48,506 bases of DNA, taken from the NCBI GenBank assembly GCA_964368275.1, contig CAYJAQ010000004.1, positions 1 through 48,506 of the forward strand, in the 5' to 3' direction. The notes under the pieces were generated by a model, which was not told the DNA's origin, ran no database searches, and worked only from the letters and a program-made list of their open reading frames with translations. Within the stretch, counting starts at the first letter, position 1. The number at the start of each line of letters is the position of its first letter. Shown here one piece after another: positions 23,469 to 32,454 of the stretch. Position numbers and translations under genes: made by a program. This stretch comes from CAYJAQ01 sp964368275 (GTDB lineage: Bacteria > Bacillota_I > Bacilli_A > ML615J-28 > CAG-313).

Positions 23469-23488
23469 GATGGCGACTGCCATCTTTT
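23467..23488 (+). terminator. intrinsic terminator
   Basis: AAGATGGC and GCCATCTT pair around GACT, followed by TT. It closes the agmatinase operon. Confidence 0.75.
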
Positions 23489-23573
23489 CGCATTTATTAA
23501 GCATTATTTAGTCTTTTTATTATGTGCAATAAAATAATTCCAAGAAACTAGCATTTTGATGTTCTTACTTAGT

Positions 23574-23602
23574 TTGACAGAAACTGTAAAAGGTGCTATA
23601 AT
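23574..23602 (+). promoter_or_regulatory. consensus promoter of ktrB
   Basis: TTGACA (23574-23579), 17 bases, TATAAT (23597-23602): a perfect consensus. The leader to ATG 23640 is too short for a c-di-AMP riboswitch, which controls ktrAB in some Bacillota. Confidence 0.85.
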
Positions 23603-23639
23603 TTACGTAACTTAATTTATAAAATTGTAGGAGAAGCCA

Positions 23640-24950
23640 ATGAAAAAGAAGAATTCACCATATGTAAAAATATTTATTAGCTTTGCTGCAGTAATACTTT
23701 TTGGTACGTTATTACTAATGCTGCCAATTTCTACAAAAGATCGAACTGGCTTATCTTTTATTAACGCCCTTTTTACCAGTACTTCATCAGTGTGTGTAAC
23801 AGGATTAACGGTTATTCCTAATGTTGGTTTAACATTATCTGTTTTTGGTAAAATTGTGATGGCAGTACTAGTTGAAATAGGTGGTTTAAGCTTTTTAACT
23901 TTTGCTATTTTCATTTTTATCATTTTAGGATTAAAGATAGGTATTACTGAACGCTTTCTTATGCGTGAAGCGCTTAATCAAAATTCGGTTACTGGTATCA
24001 TAAAATTAATAAAAATAATTGTCCTAATATCATTCTCTATTCAGTTTGTCGGTTTTGTTGCTAATTGTGTTATTTTAGCTCCATATTATGAAAACTTTGG
24101 TGAACTCCTAGGTGTTAGTGCCTTTCATGCGGTATCAAGTTTCAATAATGCCGGCTTTGATATTTTTGGTAGAACTGATAATATGTTCATGTTTAAAGAT
24201 AATTTTTGGCTTAACTTGAATACAATGTTATTAATTACACTTGGTGGCATTGGTTTTATTGTTATCTATGATGTAGTAAAAGTCCATTCATGGCGTAAAT
24301 TCTCTTTACATACTAAGATTGTTTTAGTTACTTCAATTAGTTTAATTATTTTTGGAACATTGATTTTTAAACTACCAATGTATAATGAGATAACTTGGCT
24401 ACAAGCGGTTTTCCAAAGCGTATCAACAAGAACGGCAGGGTTTGCCACTATGGATATGGCTACACTTAGTAATCCAACTTTCATAGGAACTTTAGCATTG
24501 ATGTTCATTGGTGCTTCACCAAGTTCAACTGGTGGTGGTATTAAGACAACAACGTTCTTTGTTGCTATAATTACAATTATTAGTTATGCAAGAGGGCGTT
24601 CACCTAAAGTTTTTAATCGCCAAATTGCTAGCCAATCGGCGTATAAATCTTTTTCATTAATTGTAATTGCATTAATTGTAATTGTTTTTGCGACTATTGG
24701 CATTTCAATAGCTGAACCAACACAAGACATTCGTGCTATTATGTTGGAAGTTTTTTCGGCATTTGGCACAGTTGGTTTGTCAATGAGTTTAACCCCACTC
24801 CTTACGTCAGTAAGTAAAATTATTCTTTGCTTGTTGATGCTTTTTGGTCGGGTGGGACCATTAACAATAATGAGTATGTGGAATGATCGTTGGCTAAATG
24901 AACCTAATGATAATATCAGTTATGTTGAAGAAAAAATAATCGTCGGATAG
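23640..24950 (+). CDS. ktrB: KtrB-type potassium uptake pore
   Basis: A 436-residue membrane protein of the TrkH/KtrB family, the ion-conducting dimer of the Ktr system. Four pore-loop repeats are visible: TSTSSVCVTGLTV, AVSSFNNAGFDIF, SVSTRTAGFATMD and VFSAFGTVGLSM. Each has the single selectivity-filter glycine (VTG, NAG, TAG, TVG), as expected for potassium. SSTGGGIKTTTFF is the intramembrane gating loop region. The next gene encodes its cytoplasmic KtrA ring 12 bases downstream. Promoter at 23574 is consensus, suggesting steady expression. Confidence 0.93.
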   Translation: MKKKNSPYVKIFISFAAVILFGTLLLMLPISTKDRTGLSFINALFTSTSSVCVTGLTVIPNVGLTLSVFGKIVMAVLVEIGGLSFLTFAIFIFIILGLKIGITERFLMREALNQNSVTGIIKLIKIIVLISFSIQFVGFVANCVILAPYYENFGELLGVSAFHAVSSFNNAGFDIFGRTDNMFMFKDNFWLNLNTMLLITLGGIGFIVIYDVVKVHSWRKFSLHTKIVLVTSISLIIFGTLIFKLPMYNEITWLQAVFQSVSTRTAGFATMDMATLSNPTFIGTLALMFIGASPSSTGGGIKTTTFFVAIITIISYARGRSPKVFNRQIASQSAYKSFSLIVIALIVIVFATIGISIAEPTQDIRAIMLEVFSAFGTVGLSMSLTPLLTSVSKIILCLLMLFGRVGPLTIMSMWNDRWLNEPNDNISYVEEKIIVG

Positions 24951-24962
24951 GAGAAGATAGAA

Positions 24963-25619
24963 ATGAAAAAAAGTTTTGCTATTATCGGCTTAGGCCGTTT
25001 TGGTTTAGGAATTGTTAAGACACTTAGCGAATTAAAATGTGATGTTTTAGCAATCGATGTTCGCCGTGACAGTGTTGAAAAAGCAGCAGAATATAATAAC
25101 CACTGTGTTATTTGTGATGCCACTAAAAAAGCTAATTTAAAAGAATTGGGAATAAATAATATTGATCACGCAGTAGTTGCTATTGGTAATAATTTGCAAT
25201 CAACTATTTTAACTACGATAAACTTGAAGGAATTAGGAGTTCCCCATATAACTGTTAGAGTAGATGAAGAAGAATACATTTCTGTTATGGAACGCCTTGG
25301 GGCAACTGATGTGATTATTCCCGAAGAAGCATCTTCAATTTCTTTAGCTAATCAAATTGTCAGTGATAATGTTTTAGATTATTACAAAGTAAAAAAAGAA
25401 TATTCAATGATGCAGATTAAAGTAAGAAAACTATTTAAAGCAAGAACATTAATAGATATTGATAGCCGTAATAAATACAATGTTAATATTGTTGGTATCA
25501 TTAGAAATGAAGAATTCTTTATCCCTAAAGGTACTGATGAAATTAGAGCAGAAGACATTTTATTGATAATCGGAAAGACTAATAATATTATTAAATTTGA
25601 TAACTCTATCAATGATTAA
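24963..25619 (+). CDS. ktrA: KtrA potassium uptake regulatory subunit
   Basis: A 218-residue cytoplasmic protein: N-terminal RCK Rossmann domain with the nucleotide-binding loop GLGRFGLG (8-15) and the acidic residue at the end of beta2 (LAIDVRRD), then an RCK_C domain from about residue 138 (YSMMQIKVRKLFKARTLIDI) that in relatives binds c-di-AMP. It forms an octameric ring on KtrB and opens the pore on ATP binding. The ATG follows ktrB by 12 bases with GGAGAAG as ribosome site. No separate promoter. Confidence 0.93.
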   Translation: MKKSFAIIGLGRFGLGIVKTLSELKCDVLAIDVRRDSVEKAAEYNNHCVICDATKKANLKELGINNIDHAVVAIGNNLQSTILTTINLKELGVPHITVRVDEEEYISVMERLGATDVIIPEEASSISLANQIVSDNVLDYYKVKKEYSMMQIKVRKLFKARTLIDIDSRNKYNVNIVGIIRNEEFFIPKGTDEIRAEDILLIIGKTNNIIKFDNSIND

Positions 25620-25659
25620 GTTTTTACCGAGATAGTTTATTACTAGAAAGAGGTAAACT

Positions 25660-25905
25660 ATGTTTGGTATTATTTATCGTTTCGTATTTAAAATGTTTTT
25701 AATTGTGCTACCAGCCGTATCATTAGCTGTCATGACAGCTTTTGCGATTGTTGGTTTCATATCACGTTGGTGGTTACTTTTAACACTAGCTTCCTTTATT
25801 GTGGTAATTATTTGGTACAACATTCGCGCTAAACGTGAACATGAAATGTTTATTACTACGGAAAGAGCAACATCGATTGATAAAAGAGATGGAATGGAGG
25901 AATAA
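25660..25905 (+). CDS. small membrane protein downstream of ktrA
   Basis: An 81-residue protein with two predicted transmembrane segments (about 9-32 and 36-54, the latter opening with RWWLLLTLASF) and a charged C-terminal tail of about 27 residues. AAGAGG precedes the ATG. It lies 40 bases after ktrA with no terminator between them, and a terminator overlaps its 3' end, so it is the last gene of the ktrBA transcript. I do not recognise the family. It might be an accessory subunit of the transporter, but nothing beyond position supports that. Confidence 0.6.
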   Translation: MFGIIYRFVFKMFLIVLPAVSLAVMTAFAIVGFISRWWLLLTLASFIVVIIWYNIRAKREHEMFITTERATSIDKRDGMEE

Positions 25906-25922
25906 CCACTTCCATCTTTTTA
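25886..25922 (+). terminator. intrinsic terminator overlapping a stop codon
   Basis: AGATGGAA and TTCCATCT pair, with the stop codon of the 81-residue gene in the loop, followed by TTTT. Confidence 0.7.
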
Positions 25923-25952
25923 TAAAATAAATTAAGTAATTAGGAGAAAAAA

Positions 25953-26960
25953 ATGCGTCGCAGAATAATTAAAGATAATTATCAGTCATATTTGGATCTA
26001 ATTGATACAGAGATTGCGATTAAACTGGTTAAGGATACTTTTGAGAAGAAACTTCAAACAGCCCTAAATTTAATTCGGGTTTCAGCACCACTTTTTGTCA
26101 TGCCCCATACTGGTTTAAATGACAATTTAAACGGCTATGAAAAAGCGATATCTTTTAAAGCAAGTGACATAGATAATGATTTGGAGATTGTACAATCTCT
26201 CGCAAAGTGGAAGAGAAATGCCTTAAAGAAGTACCAATTTTCGCATGAAGTAGGATTATATACCGACATGAATGCAATCAGACCATGTGAGGAATTGGAT
26301 AATATTCATTCATTATATGTCGATCAGTGGGATTGGGAAAAAATTATTAGTAAAGATGAAAGAAATTACGAATACCTAAAAAAGGTTGTTTCGCTCATAT
26401 ATCAAGCATTACTTGAAACTGAGGAAGTTGTTGCTAAAGCTTTCCCGGTTTTATCAACTGATCTACCAAAGAACATTACATTCATTTCTAGCCAAGAATT
26501 ATTGGATCGTTATCCAAGTTTAAATGCCAAAGAGCGGGAAGATAAAGCAGCTCAAGAATATGGTGCTGTGTTTATCTATCAAATTGGTTGGCCTCTTACT
26601 AGTGGTGAACCTCATGATGCTAGAGCGGCCGACTATGACGATTGGTCTTTGAATGGAGATATCATTGTTTGGTATGATTTCCTCGGAATCTCATTGGAAT
26701 TATCATCAATGGGAATTAGAGTGGATAAAGAAATGCTTCAAAAACAACTTACCTATAAACACGAAGAAGTAAAGTTAGCATTACCATATTGCGAAGACAT
26801 CTTAAAGGAAGTTCTACCACTGACTATTGGCGGTGGAATAGGGCAATCTAGAATGTGTATGTTTATGCTTAAAAAGGTTCATATTGGTGAAGTACAATCA
26901 TCAGAATGGCCTAATGATGAAATAGATTATTTTCAAAAACATAATGTCCATTTACTCTAA
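25953..26960 (+). CDS. asnA: aspartate--ammonia ligase (asparagine synthetase A)
   Basis: A 335-residue class II aminoacyl-tRNA-synthetase-like enzyme that makes asparagine from aspartate, ammonia and ATP. Family blocks are complete: VSAPLFVMPHTGLNDNLNG near residues 44-62, ALKKYQFSHEVGLYTDMNAI, YVDQWDWEK, FIYQIGWPL, and GGGIGQSRMCMFML at about 292-305. Length is typical (about 330). AGGAG precedes the ATG. It is a single gene with its own terminator and no obvious operator. Confidence 0.96.
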   Translation: MRRRIIKDNYQSYLDLIDTEIAIKLVKDTFEKKLQTALNLIRVSAPLFVMPHTGLNDNLNGYEKAISFKASDIDNDLEIVQSLAKWKRNALKKYQFSHEVGLYTDMNAIRPCEELDNIHSLYVDQWDWEKIISKDERNYEYLKKVVSLIYQALLETEEVVAKAFPVLSTDLPKNITFISSQELLDRYPSLNAKEREDKAAQEYGAVFIYQIGWPLTSGEPHDARAADYDDWSLNGDIIVWYDFLGISLELSSMGIRVDKEMLQKQLTYKHEEVKLALPYCEDILKEVLPLTIGGGIGQSRMCMFMLKKVHIGEVQSSEWPNDEIDYFQKHNVHLL

Positions 26961-26995
26961 GTCGCAAAGTGCAATATCGCATTTAGCGACTTTTC
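26959..26995 (+). terminator. intrinsic terminator
   Basis: AAGTCGC and GCGACTT pair, with AAATGCG-like inner pairing (AAGTGC/GCATTT), followed by TTTCTC. Ends asnA. Confidence 0.7.
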
Positions 26996-27076
26996 TCGCT
27001 TATTATGAAAATTATAAATAATAAAGATGGAAAAAGTAGGACATAATATATTGATAAAAACAAATTAGTAAAAGAT

Positions 27077-27105
27077 TTGTACTTTTCTTTAATTTGTTTT
27101 ATAAT
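27077..27105 (+). promoter_or_regulatory. sigma-A-type promoter
   Basis: TTGTAC (27077-27082), 17 bases, TATAAT (27100-27105), 24 bases before ATG 27129. Confidence 0.7.
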
Positions 27106-27128
27106 TGATTTAGAAAGAAGAGGTTAGT

Positions 27129-29102
27129 ATGAAAAAGATTTTTGGTATTATATTTTTACTAGCAGCAGCAGGCTGTGCTTTTTGGACATATAAAACATTT
27201 TCTGGTGGTGAGAAACCAGGTACGCCTACTTATGAGGTAGCGTTTCTAGTTGATGGCAGTGTCTATACTTCTGAAAATGTTCTAAGAGGTGGTAAACCAA
27301 CAATTCCCGAAAATCCTGAAAAGAGTGGCCATACTTTTGTTGAGTGGACACCTAACCCTGGTGACGTAACTTATGTTACTGAAAATCTCAAATTTGAAGC
27401 TGTGTTTACAGTTAATCAATATAATGTTGCTTTCCATACTAATGGGGCTAATGATATTGAAAGTTATACAGGCGATTTTGGAACTAAGGTAACCAAACCA
27501 ACTGATCCAAGCAAAGCTGGTTATGATTTTGCTGGTTGGGAGTATAATGGAGCCTTGTTTAATTTTAATGAAGATACTATCCCTGACCATGATATTATCT
27601 TATCAGCTACTTATACAAAAAAAGAATATACATTAACAATTCACGATGTTGAAGGCGAAACATTTGCAAATATTGTTGCTCATTATGATGAGAGAATTTA
27701 TCAACCAGATGAGCCAGTAGTTGCTGGAAAAGAAGGGTATGCCATAAAATGGTATGCTGATTCTGAATGCAAACAGTTATTTAGTTTTTATCGAATGCCG
27801 GCAGCTAACATGGACATTTATGGTAGATGGGAATTGATTGAAGCAATAGATGCTAGTTTCTTGTCTGAAAATGTTATGAGTATGGCTGTTATTGATACTT
27901 TTGAGCAATTGGTGTATTATATTGAAAATATTGTTTTCTTACGAGATAGCAATAAAGCAGCTGAGATTTTAGAAGATGGTATTTACAAATATTATTATGA
28001 GATTCCGGTTTCTTTTTCAGTTGCTAATTACCGTACTGTGATGGATAATGTAAAAAAGGCTTTAACCATTGATTCGCAGTTTAAGGTTACATCTCGCTTT
28101 GATGAAGATACTAATACTTTCCGCCTTACCTTTGAATTTGATGATGAAGCATATCAAAGTGCTTCGCTAAATGATAAATATTTACAATTAGATGCATTAG
28201 ATTATGTGGTAAAAGGTAAACGCGATGATACTTTCGACAATTTTAAGATTAATAACGTTACTAAAGCATATCCGGTTGAAACTAGTGAGCAGCTATTCTT
28301 TGTAATGAATCGCGGCTATCGACCTGAATTCACCACATTTAATAGTGAAGCTGAGAAAATGTACAAAGCAGCAAAGAATGTGTTAAGACAGATAATCGAT
28401 GATAACATGACTGATATTGAAAAACTATTAGCAATTTATGAATGGATTATTATGGAGAATACTTATGATGCGGCACTAGCACAACTTGTTAAGTCCAATG
28501 ACCCGGCTTATCGGTCTTATTATGGTTTCTTTTTAGAAGGTGTTTTCACTGATAACCGTGCTGTTTGCGATGGCTTATCGAAAGCTTTTACAGTTTTAGC
28601 ACGTATTGAAGGCATTGAAATGATTCAAGTTAGTGGTATTTCAGCTAATAGTAAGACATTACATGCTTGGAATAAGGTACGCCTTGACAATCAATGGTAT
28701 ATTGTTGATGCTACATCTGGTGGTACGATTCAGGGTGACACATATGAAGTCTTAAATCATAATTTCTTCTTAATCACTGAATCTCAAATGGAAAACTATT
28801 ATTATTGTCAATCGACACCAATTGATGCATTTGGCGCATATGATTACTATAAAGAGACTAAATTTACATATGAAGACAACTCTTATGATTTATTCATCGA
28901 TTCACAAGATGAATTAGCGACGATTTTAAAATACTATGTTGAAAATGCTAGTGAGCAAGAAACCTTTGATTTTAAGATCGGTTATGATTATGGCACAAGC
29001 ATTAATGATGAACTAAGTCTAGCAATTCCCGAAGGAGCTACTATTAAATTCTTTATGGATTTAGACGTACTTGTAATTAGTGGTTGGAGTAAAGGAAAAT
29101 AA
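27129..29102 (+). CDS. InlB-repeat protein with a transglutaminase-like domain
   Basis: A 657-residue exported or membrane-anchored protein. The first 22 residues are a signal/anchor helix (IFGIIFLLAAAGCAFW); the Cys could also be a lipidation site, though the preceding AAAG is only a partial lipobox. Three InlB B-type repeats follow at about 37-95, 96-145 and 146-195 (KSGHTFVEWTP, KAGYDFAGWEYNG, KEGYAIKWYAD). The C-terminal half has a transglutaminase/protease-like fold with the triad C480 (AVCDGLSKAF), H512 (LHAWNKV) and D527 (YIVDAT) preceded by IYEWIIMENTYD. Such proteins are thought to act on the cell wall or surface proteins; activity is unknown. Single gene with own promoter and terminator. 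Confidence 0.85.
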   Translation: MKKIFGIIFLLAAAGCAFWTYKTFSGGEKPGTPTYEVAFLVDGSVYTSENVLRGGKPTIPENPEKSGHTFVEWTPNPGDVTYVTENLKFEAVFTVNQYNVAFHTNGANDIESYTGDFGTKVTKPTDPSKAGYDFAGWEYNGALFNFNEDTIPDHDIILSATYTKKEYTLTIHDVEGETFANIVAHYDERIYQPDEPVVAGKEGYAIKWYADSECKQLFSFYRMPAANMDIYGRWELIEAIDASFLSENVMSMAVIDTFEQLVYYIENIVFLRDSNKAAEILEDGIYKYYYEIPVSFSVANYRTVMDNVKKALTIDSQFKVTSRFDEDTNTFRLTFEFDDEAYQSASLNDKYLQLDALDYVVKGKRDDTFDNFKINNVTKAYPVETSEQLFFVMNRGYRPEFTTFNSEAEKMYKAAKNVLRQIIDDNMTDIEKLLAIYEWIIMENTYDAALAQLVKSNDPAYRSYYGFFLEGVFTDNRAVCDGLSKAFTVLARIEGIEMIQVSGISANSKTLHAWNKVRLDNQWYIVDATSGGTIQGDTYEVLNHNFFLITESQMENYYYCQSTPIDAFGAYDYYKETKFTYEDNSYDLFIDSQDELATILKYYVENASEQETFDFKIGYDYGTSINDELSLAIPEGATIKFFMDLDVLVISGWSKGK

Positions 29103-29121
29103 ACCCGCGAGGGTTTTTCTT
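29101..29121 (+). terminator. intrinsic terminator
   Basis: AAACCC and GGGTTT pair around GCGA, followed by TTCTTTTT. It begins at the stop codon of the transglutaminase gene. Confidence 0.8.
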
Positions 29122-29131
29122 TTTGAATATG

Positions 29132-29160
29132 TTGAAAACACTGTCGGAATATGTTATAAT
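29132..29160 (+). promoter_or_regulatory. sigma-A-type promoter
   Basis: TTGAAA (29132-29137), 17 bases, TATAAT (29155-29160). It implies transcription starts near 29167, upstream of ATG 29193. Confidence 0.75.
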
Positions 29161-29192
29161 TAAGCGACATTTTAATGAAAAGGAGTACAAAA

Positions 29193-31079
29193 ATGGTTAA
29201 GAGATATAAAACACTTGATAAAACTTGGAAAGAAATCTTGTTTGCTATGTCTGGTTTAGGACCAAACCTATTAATGGTATTGATGGGAGCATATTTTTCT
29301 GATGCAATTAATCCTGCCGCTTTACCAACTGGCTCATTACAAGCTATTTCCACAACTTGCTACATTATGCCGTTAGTCTTTCCGATATTATGGTTTTTAG
29401 CAAAAGCTTTTGATGGATTAATTGATATTCCGCTAGCTGCCGTTACTGACAATTTAAAGACAAAATGGGGTAGAAGAAGACCACCAATTGTTGTGTGCAT
29501 TTTACCAATGATTATTTCTTATGCACTTTGTTGGATGCCGATCTTTGGAGAAAACCAATTAGCTAATACCATTTGGATTGCCGCTTGGGCTTTGTTATTC
29601 TTTACAACTTATACAATGTGTTTGATTGCCTTTTATGGAAGTTTATCAACAGTATGTGTAAATGAGAGTCAAAGACTACGGGTTTCTTCGTTTAAAGCTT
29701 TCTTTGATACAATTTCTTATTGCTTAGTGTATGCTTTAGTTCCCGTCCTATTAGGAGCTTTTAACATTCACATTGATAAATTTGTTTTCTTACTATTACC
29801 ATTAATGCTATCAATGCTAATTCCAATCTTTATGATAAAAGAAGGAGATAAGTTTGAAGCAAAATGTAAAGAAAATGGGATTGATATTACACCACTTGCT
29901 GAAGAAAAACGCGTATCAATTTGGGAAAGTATTAAATTAACTTTTACCAATAAAATATTCTTAAAATGGCTTTTAGTTAACTGCTGCACATTTTTCGGTC
30001 TACAGATGTTCTTAGTCGCCATGAATGCGATGATATTAGGTGGTATGGGTATGAGTGGCGCCCAAATGGCAATACTTAATACTTGTGCATTTGCACCAGT
30101 TCCATTAATGCTATATGGCTTTAACAAATTAAAAGCTAAAAAAGGTATGCGCTTTACTTATCAAACTTGCTTATTGTCATTCGCTATTTGTATTTTAGGC
30201 TTTGATATAGCTAGTTTATATGTTATGGGACCTGATAATGTTACCTTGCAGATCATTGTTGGCTGTATCGGTGGTGTAATTGGATCTTGGGCAATTGGTT
30301 CATTCTTCATGATGCCATATATGATTCCAGCTCAAATATCTTCAATTGAAGAAAAATTAACAGGTAAGAACCATTCAGCTATGTATTTTGCTGCTCAAGC
30401 GGTTTCGACATCAATTATTGGAGCAGTTGCTGCTTCCTTAGTATATGAAAATGTTAAGATGCTATTTATCACAAAAGCTGGTGATGGTATCAAATGGGCT
30501 CATAATTTTGAAGAAGCTGCTGAACTATTTGGCACAACAGCAGATAAAGTATATAATCTTGGTACGCTATTAGTACCAATCATTGTTTCAGTATTCTGTG
30601 TTCTTGGTTTCTTCTTGTGTTTCTTAATGCCTAAAAATTATTCACCAAAAGTGGTAGCTAAAGAACTAGGCTTAGAAAAAGAATACGAAGCTAATAAAGA
30701 TCAGTTTGAAGAAGAAGACGAAAAGATCTATGATTCAGAGAGTATTATTGTTATGCTGACTTTATGGATCTTATCAGGTACTATTTTTGGTATTTTCTGG
30801 CGTTACGGAATTATTGAAAAAGTCAATAAACTTTCACCAATTAAGTCACGCCGAGTACATTGGTTGTTGTCAGTTTTGATTCCACCATATTTTGCATATG
30901 TTGTCTTTATGACTAACAAACGCTTAATAGCAGAAGCAAGAGCTAAAAATATGGTTGTGAAAGACCTTAGTGTGTTATACTTAATTTTAGCTTTATTTGG
31001 CTTAAATATCGTTTCTTATATAATAATGCAAAACCAATTAAACGGTATTTTAAAGGTAGTTGAAGCTTCTGAGAATTAA
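29193..31079 (+). CDS. GPH-family sugar:cation symporter with C-terminal DUF4234-like domain
   Basis: A 628-residue polytopic membrane protein. Residues 1 to about 490 are a major-facilitator carrier of the glycoside-pentoside-hexuronide (GPH) type, marked by FDGLIDIPLAAVTDNLKTKWGRRRP after the second helix. Residues 490-520 are a charged linker (EKEYEANKDQFEEEDEKIYD). The last 110 residues add three more helices in the DUF4234 pattern (TLWILSGTIFGIFWRYG, PYFAYVVFMTNKRL, and the final IIMQNQLNGI). The usual GPH length is 450-500, so this is a fusion. It probably imports a glycoside or oligosaccharide with a cation. The start is ATG 29193 with AAGGAG upstream; ATG 29175 has no ribosome site. 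Own promoter and terminator. Confidence 0.82.
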   Translation: MVKRYKTLDKTWKEILFAMSGLGPNLLMVLMGAYFSDAINPAALPTGSLQAISTTCYIMPLVFPILWFLAKAFDGLIDIPLAAVTDNLKTKWGRRRPPIVVCILPMIISYALCWMPIFGENQLANTIWIAAWALLFFTTYTMCLIAFYGSLSTVCVNESQRLRVSSFKAFFDTISYCLVYALVPVLLGAFNIHIDKFVFLLLPLMLSMLIPIFMIKEGDKFEAKCKENGIDITPLAEEKRVSIWESIKLTFTNKIFLKWLLVNCCTFFGLQMFLVAMNAMILGGMGMSGAQMAILNTCAFAPVPLMLYGFNKLKAKKGMRFTYQTCLLSFAICILGFDIASLYVMGPDNVTLQIIVGCIGGVIGSWAIGSFFMMPYMIPAQISSIEEKLTGKNHSAMYFAAQAVSTSIIGAVAASLVYENVKMLFITKAGDGIKWAHNFEEAAELFGTTADKVYNLGTLLVPIIVSVFCVLGFFLCFLMPKNYSPKVVAKELGLEKEYEANKDQFEEEDEKIYDSESIIVMLTLWILSGTIFGIFWRYGIIEKVNKLSPIKSRRVHWLLSVLIPPYFAYVVFMTNKRLIAEARAKNMVVKDLSVLYLILALFGLNIVSYIIMQNQLNGILKVVEASEN

Positions 31080-31103
31080 AAAACGGATTTTCCCGTTTTT
31101 TTC
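31080..31103 (+). terminator. intrinsic terminator
   Basis: AAAACGG and CCGTTTT pair around ATTTTC, followed by TTTCTTTTT. Confidence 0.85.
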
Positions 31104-31115
31104 TTTTTATTTTAA

Positions 31116-31144
31116 TTGTTAAAAGAAATAAGATGTGATAAAAT
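31116..31144 (+). promoter_or_regulatory. sigma-A-type promoter
   Basis: TTGTTA (31116-31121), 17 bases, TAAAAT (31139-31144). It drives the cyclophilin, FNT and alcohol dehydrogenase genes. Confidence 0.6.
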
Positions 31145-31165
31145 ATTGGCTAATGGAGAAAAATT

Positions 31166-31816
31166 ATGAGATTATTAAAGATATCAGTTATTATTTTACT
31201 TTTTGTTGGTCTTGTATCTTGTAAGGATGATAGCCCAAAGATTGACTGTCAAAATAATCCAGAATCAGAGGAATGTCAGGAGAAGGAAGAACATACTATG
31301 AATCCAATAATAATTATTACATTAACAGACGGAAGAACGATTAATATTGAACTTTATCCCGAAGTTGCACCGAAGAGTGTTGCTAATTTTTTAAAATTAG
31401 TGGAAGCTAAACATTATGATGGTGTTATTTTCCACCGGGTAATTGAAAATTTTATGATTCAAACTGGTCAATACTACATTGATGGTAACTTCATCAAGGA
31501 TAAACCAGAGACTGACCCTATTAAAGGTGAGTTTACGGAAAATGGCTTTAAGAATGATTTATTACATGAATTGGGCGTTATTTCAATGGCTCGTACCAAT
31601 GATCCTAATAGCGCTACTTCACAATTCTTTATTTGCTCGGCTTCATCACCTCATTTAGATGGTAAATATGCTGCCTTTGGTAAAACGATTGATGAAAGTA
31701 GCAATGAAGTTGTCCTTGATATTAGTAAGACCGCTATAGGATATCTAGGACCAGGTTTTGAACATTTTCCGGTAAATCCTGTTACCATTGCTTCGATTAG
31801 AATAAAACAGGATTAG
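31166..31816 (+). CDS. cyclophilin-type peptidyl-prolyl isomerase lipoprotein
   Basis: A 216-residue lipoprotein: signal peptide with lipobox LVSC (Cys 20), a short acidic and Cys-containing linker (DCQNNPESEECQEKEE), then a cyclophilin domain from about residue 43. Active-site features are visible: FHRVIENFMIQTGQ (catalytic Arg, Phe, Met, Gln) and SMARTNDPNSATSQFFIC, then LDGKYAAFGK. It should speed proline isomerisation during folding of exported proteins on the outer face of the membrane. The ATG follows GGAG. It is first of three closely spaced genes; the next starts 2 bases later. Confidence 0.92.
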   Translation: MRLLKISVIILLFVGLVSCKDDSPKIDCQNNPESEECQEKEEHTMNPIIIITLTDGRTINIELYPEVAPKSVANFLKLVEAKHYDGVIFHRVIENFMIQTGQYYIDGNFIKDKPETDPIKGEFTENGFKNDLLHELGVISMARTNDPNSATSQFFICSASSPHLDGKYAAFGKTIDESSNEVVLDISKTAIGYLGPGFEHFPVNPVTIASIRIKQD

Positions 31817-31818
31817 TC

Positions 31819-32454
31819 ATGAAAATTGTGAAATGTTTAATAGGTGGGATAATAGCTGGTGCTCTTATTTCAATTGGTGGTTGTGCCCTTTTAGCATGTG
31901 AGAATAAGCTCCTTGGTGCTTTCTTATTTACTTTGGGATTATTAACAATATGTTCATTTGGGTTTAATCTTTTTACAGGGAAAGTTGGCTATTTATTGGA
32001 ACAAAAGCCTCGTTATTTAATTGATTTACTAGTGATGTTAATTGGTAATTTCATTGGTACAGTTATTATTGGGCTATTAGTTCGCCTAACTAGACTAACT
32101 AATATTATTGAAGGTGCTGAAAAGCTGATGGCAATCAAGAATAATAATGATCCATTAAGTATATTGGTGCTAGGCATACTCTGCGGTGTTATGGTTTATA
32201 TTGCTGTGGCAGGGTATAAGAAAGCCGAACATCCATTTACTAAAGCTTTGGTTGTTATTATGGCAATTATGACTTTTATTATTGCTGGTTTCGAACATAG
32301 TATTGCTGATATGTTTTATATGGTAGCGGGCAATGTTTGGAGTGTTACATCACTGATTACGTTAACATTGGTTGTCTTTGGTAATAGTATTGGTGCCTTG
32401 CTATGTAATATTCTACTTTATTTATTTAAGAAAGAAGAAAAAAATAATGCTTAA
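31819..32454 (+). CDS. formate/nitrite transporter (FNT) family protein
   Basis: A 211-residue membrane protein with six hydrophobic segments. FNT marks are visible: LGAFLFTLGLLTICSFGFNLFTGKVGYLLE between the second and third helices, GTVIIGLLVRLT, the late IAGFEHSIADMFYM and the closing GNSIGALLCNIL (family: GNxxGG). The family forms pentameric channels for formate, nitrite, lactate or hydrosulfide. In a fermentative cell, formate or another small acid exported with a proton is likely. It sits between the cyclophilin gene (2 bases) and the alcohol dehydrogenase gene (8-base overlap), which fits fermentation end-product handling. Confidence 0.85.
   Translation: MKIVKCLIGGIIAGALISIGGCALLACENKLLGAFLFTLGLLTICSFGFNLFTGKVGYLLEQKPRYLIDLLVMLIGNFIGTVIIGLLVRLTRLTNIIEGAEKLMAIKNNNDPLSILVLGILCGVMVYIAVAGYKKAEHPFTKALVVIMAIMTFIIAGFEHSIADMFYMVAGNVWSVTSLITLTLVVFGNSIGALLCNILLYLFKKEEKNNA

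Noticed and set aside
23603..23639. c-di-AMP (ydaO) riboswitch before ktrB
   Set aside because: The leader is under 40 bases and has no conserved aptamer blocks.
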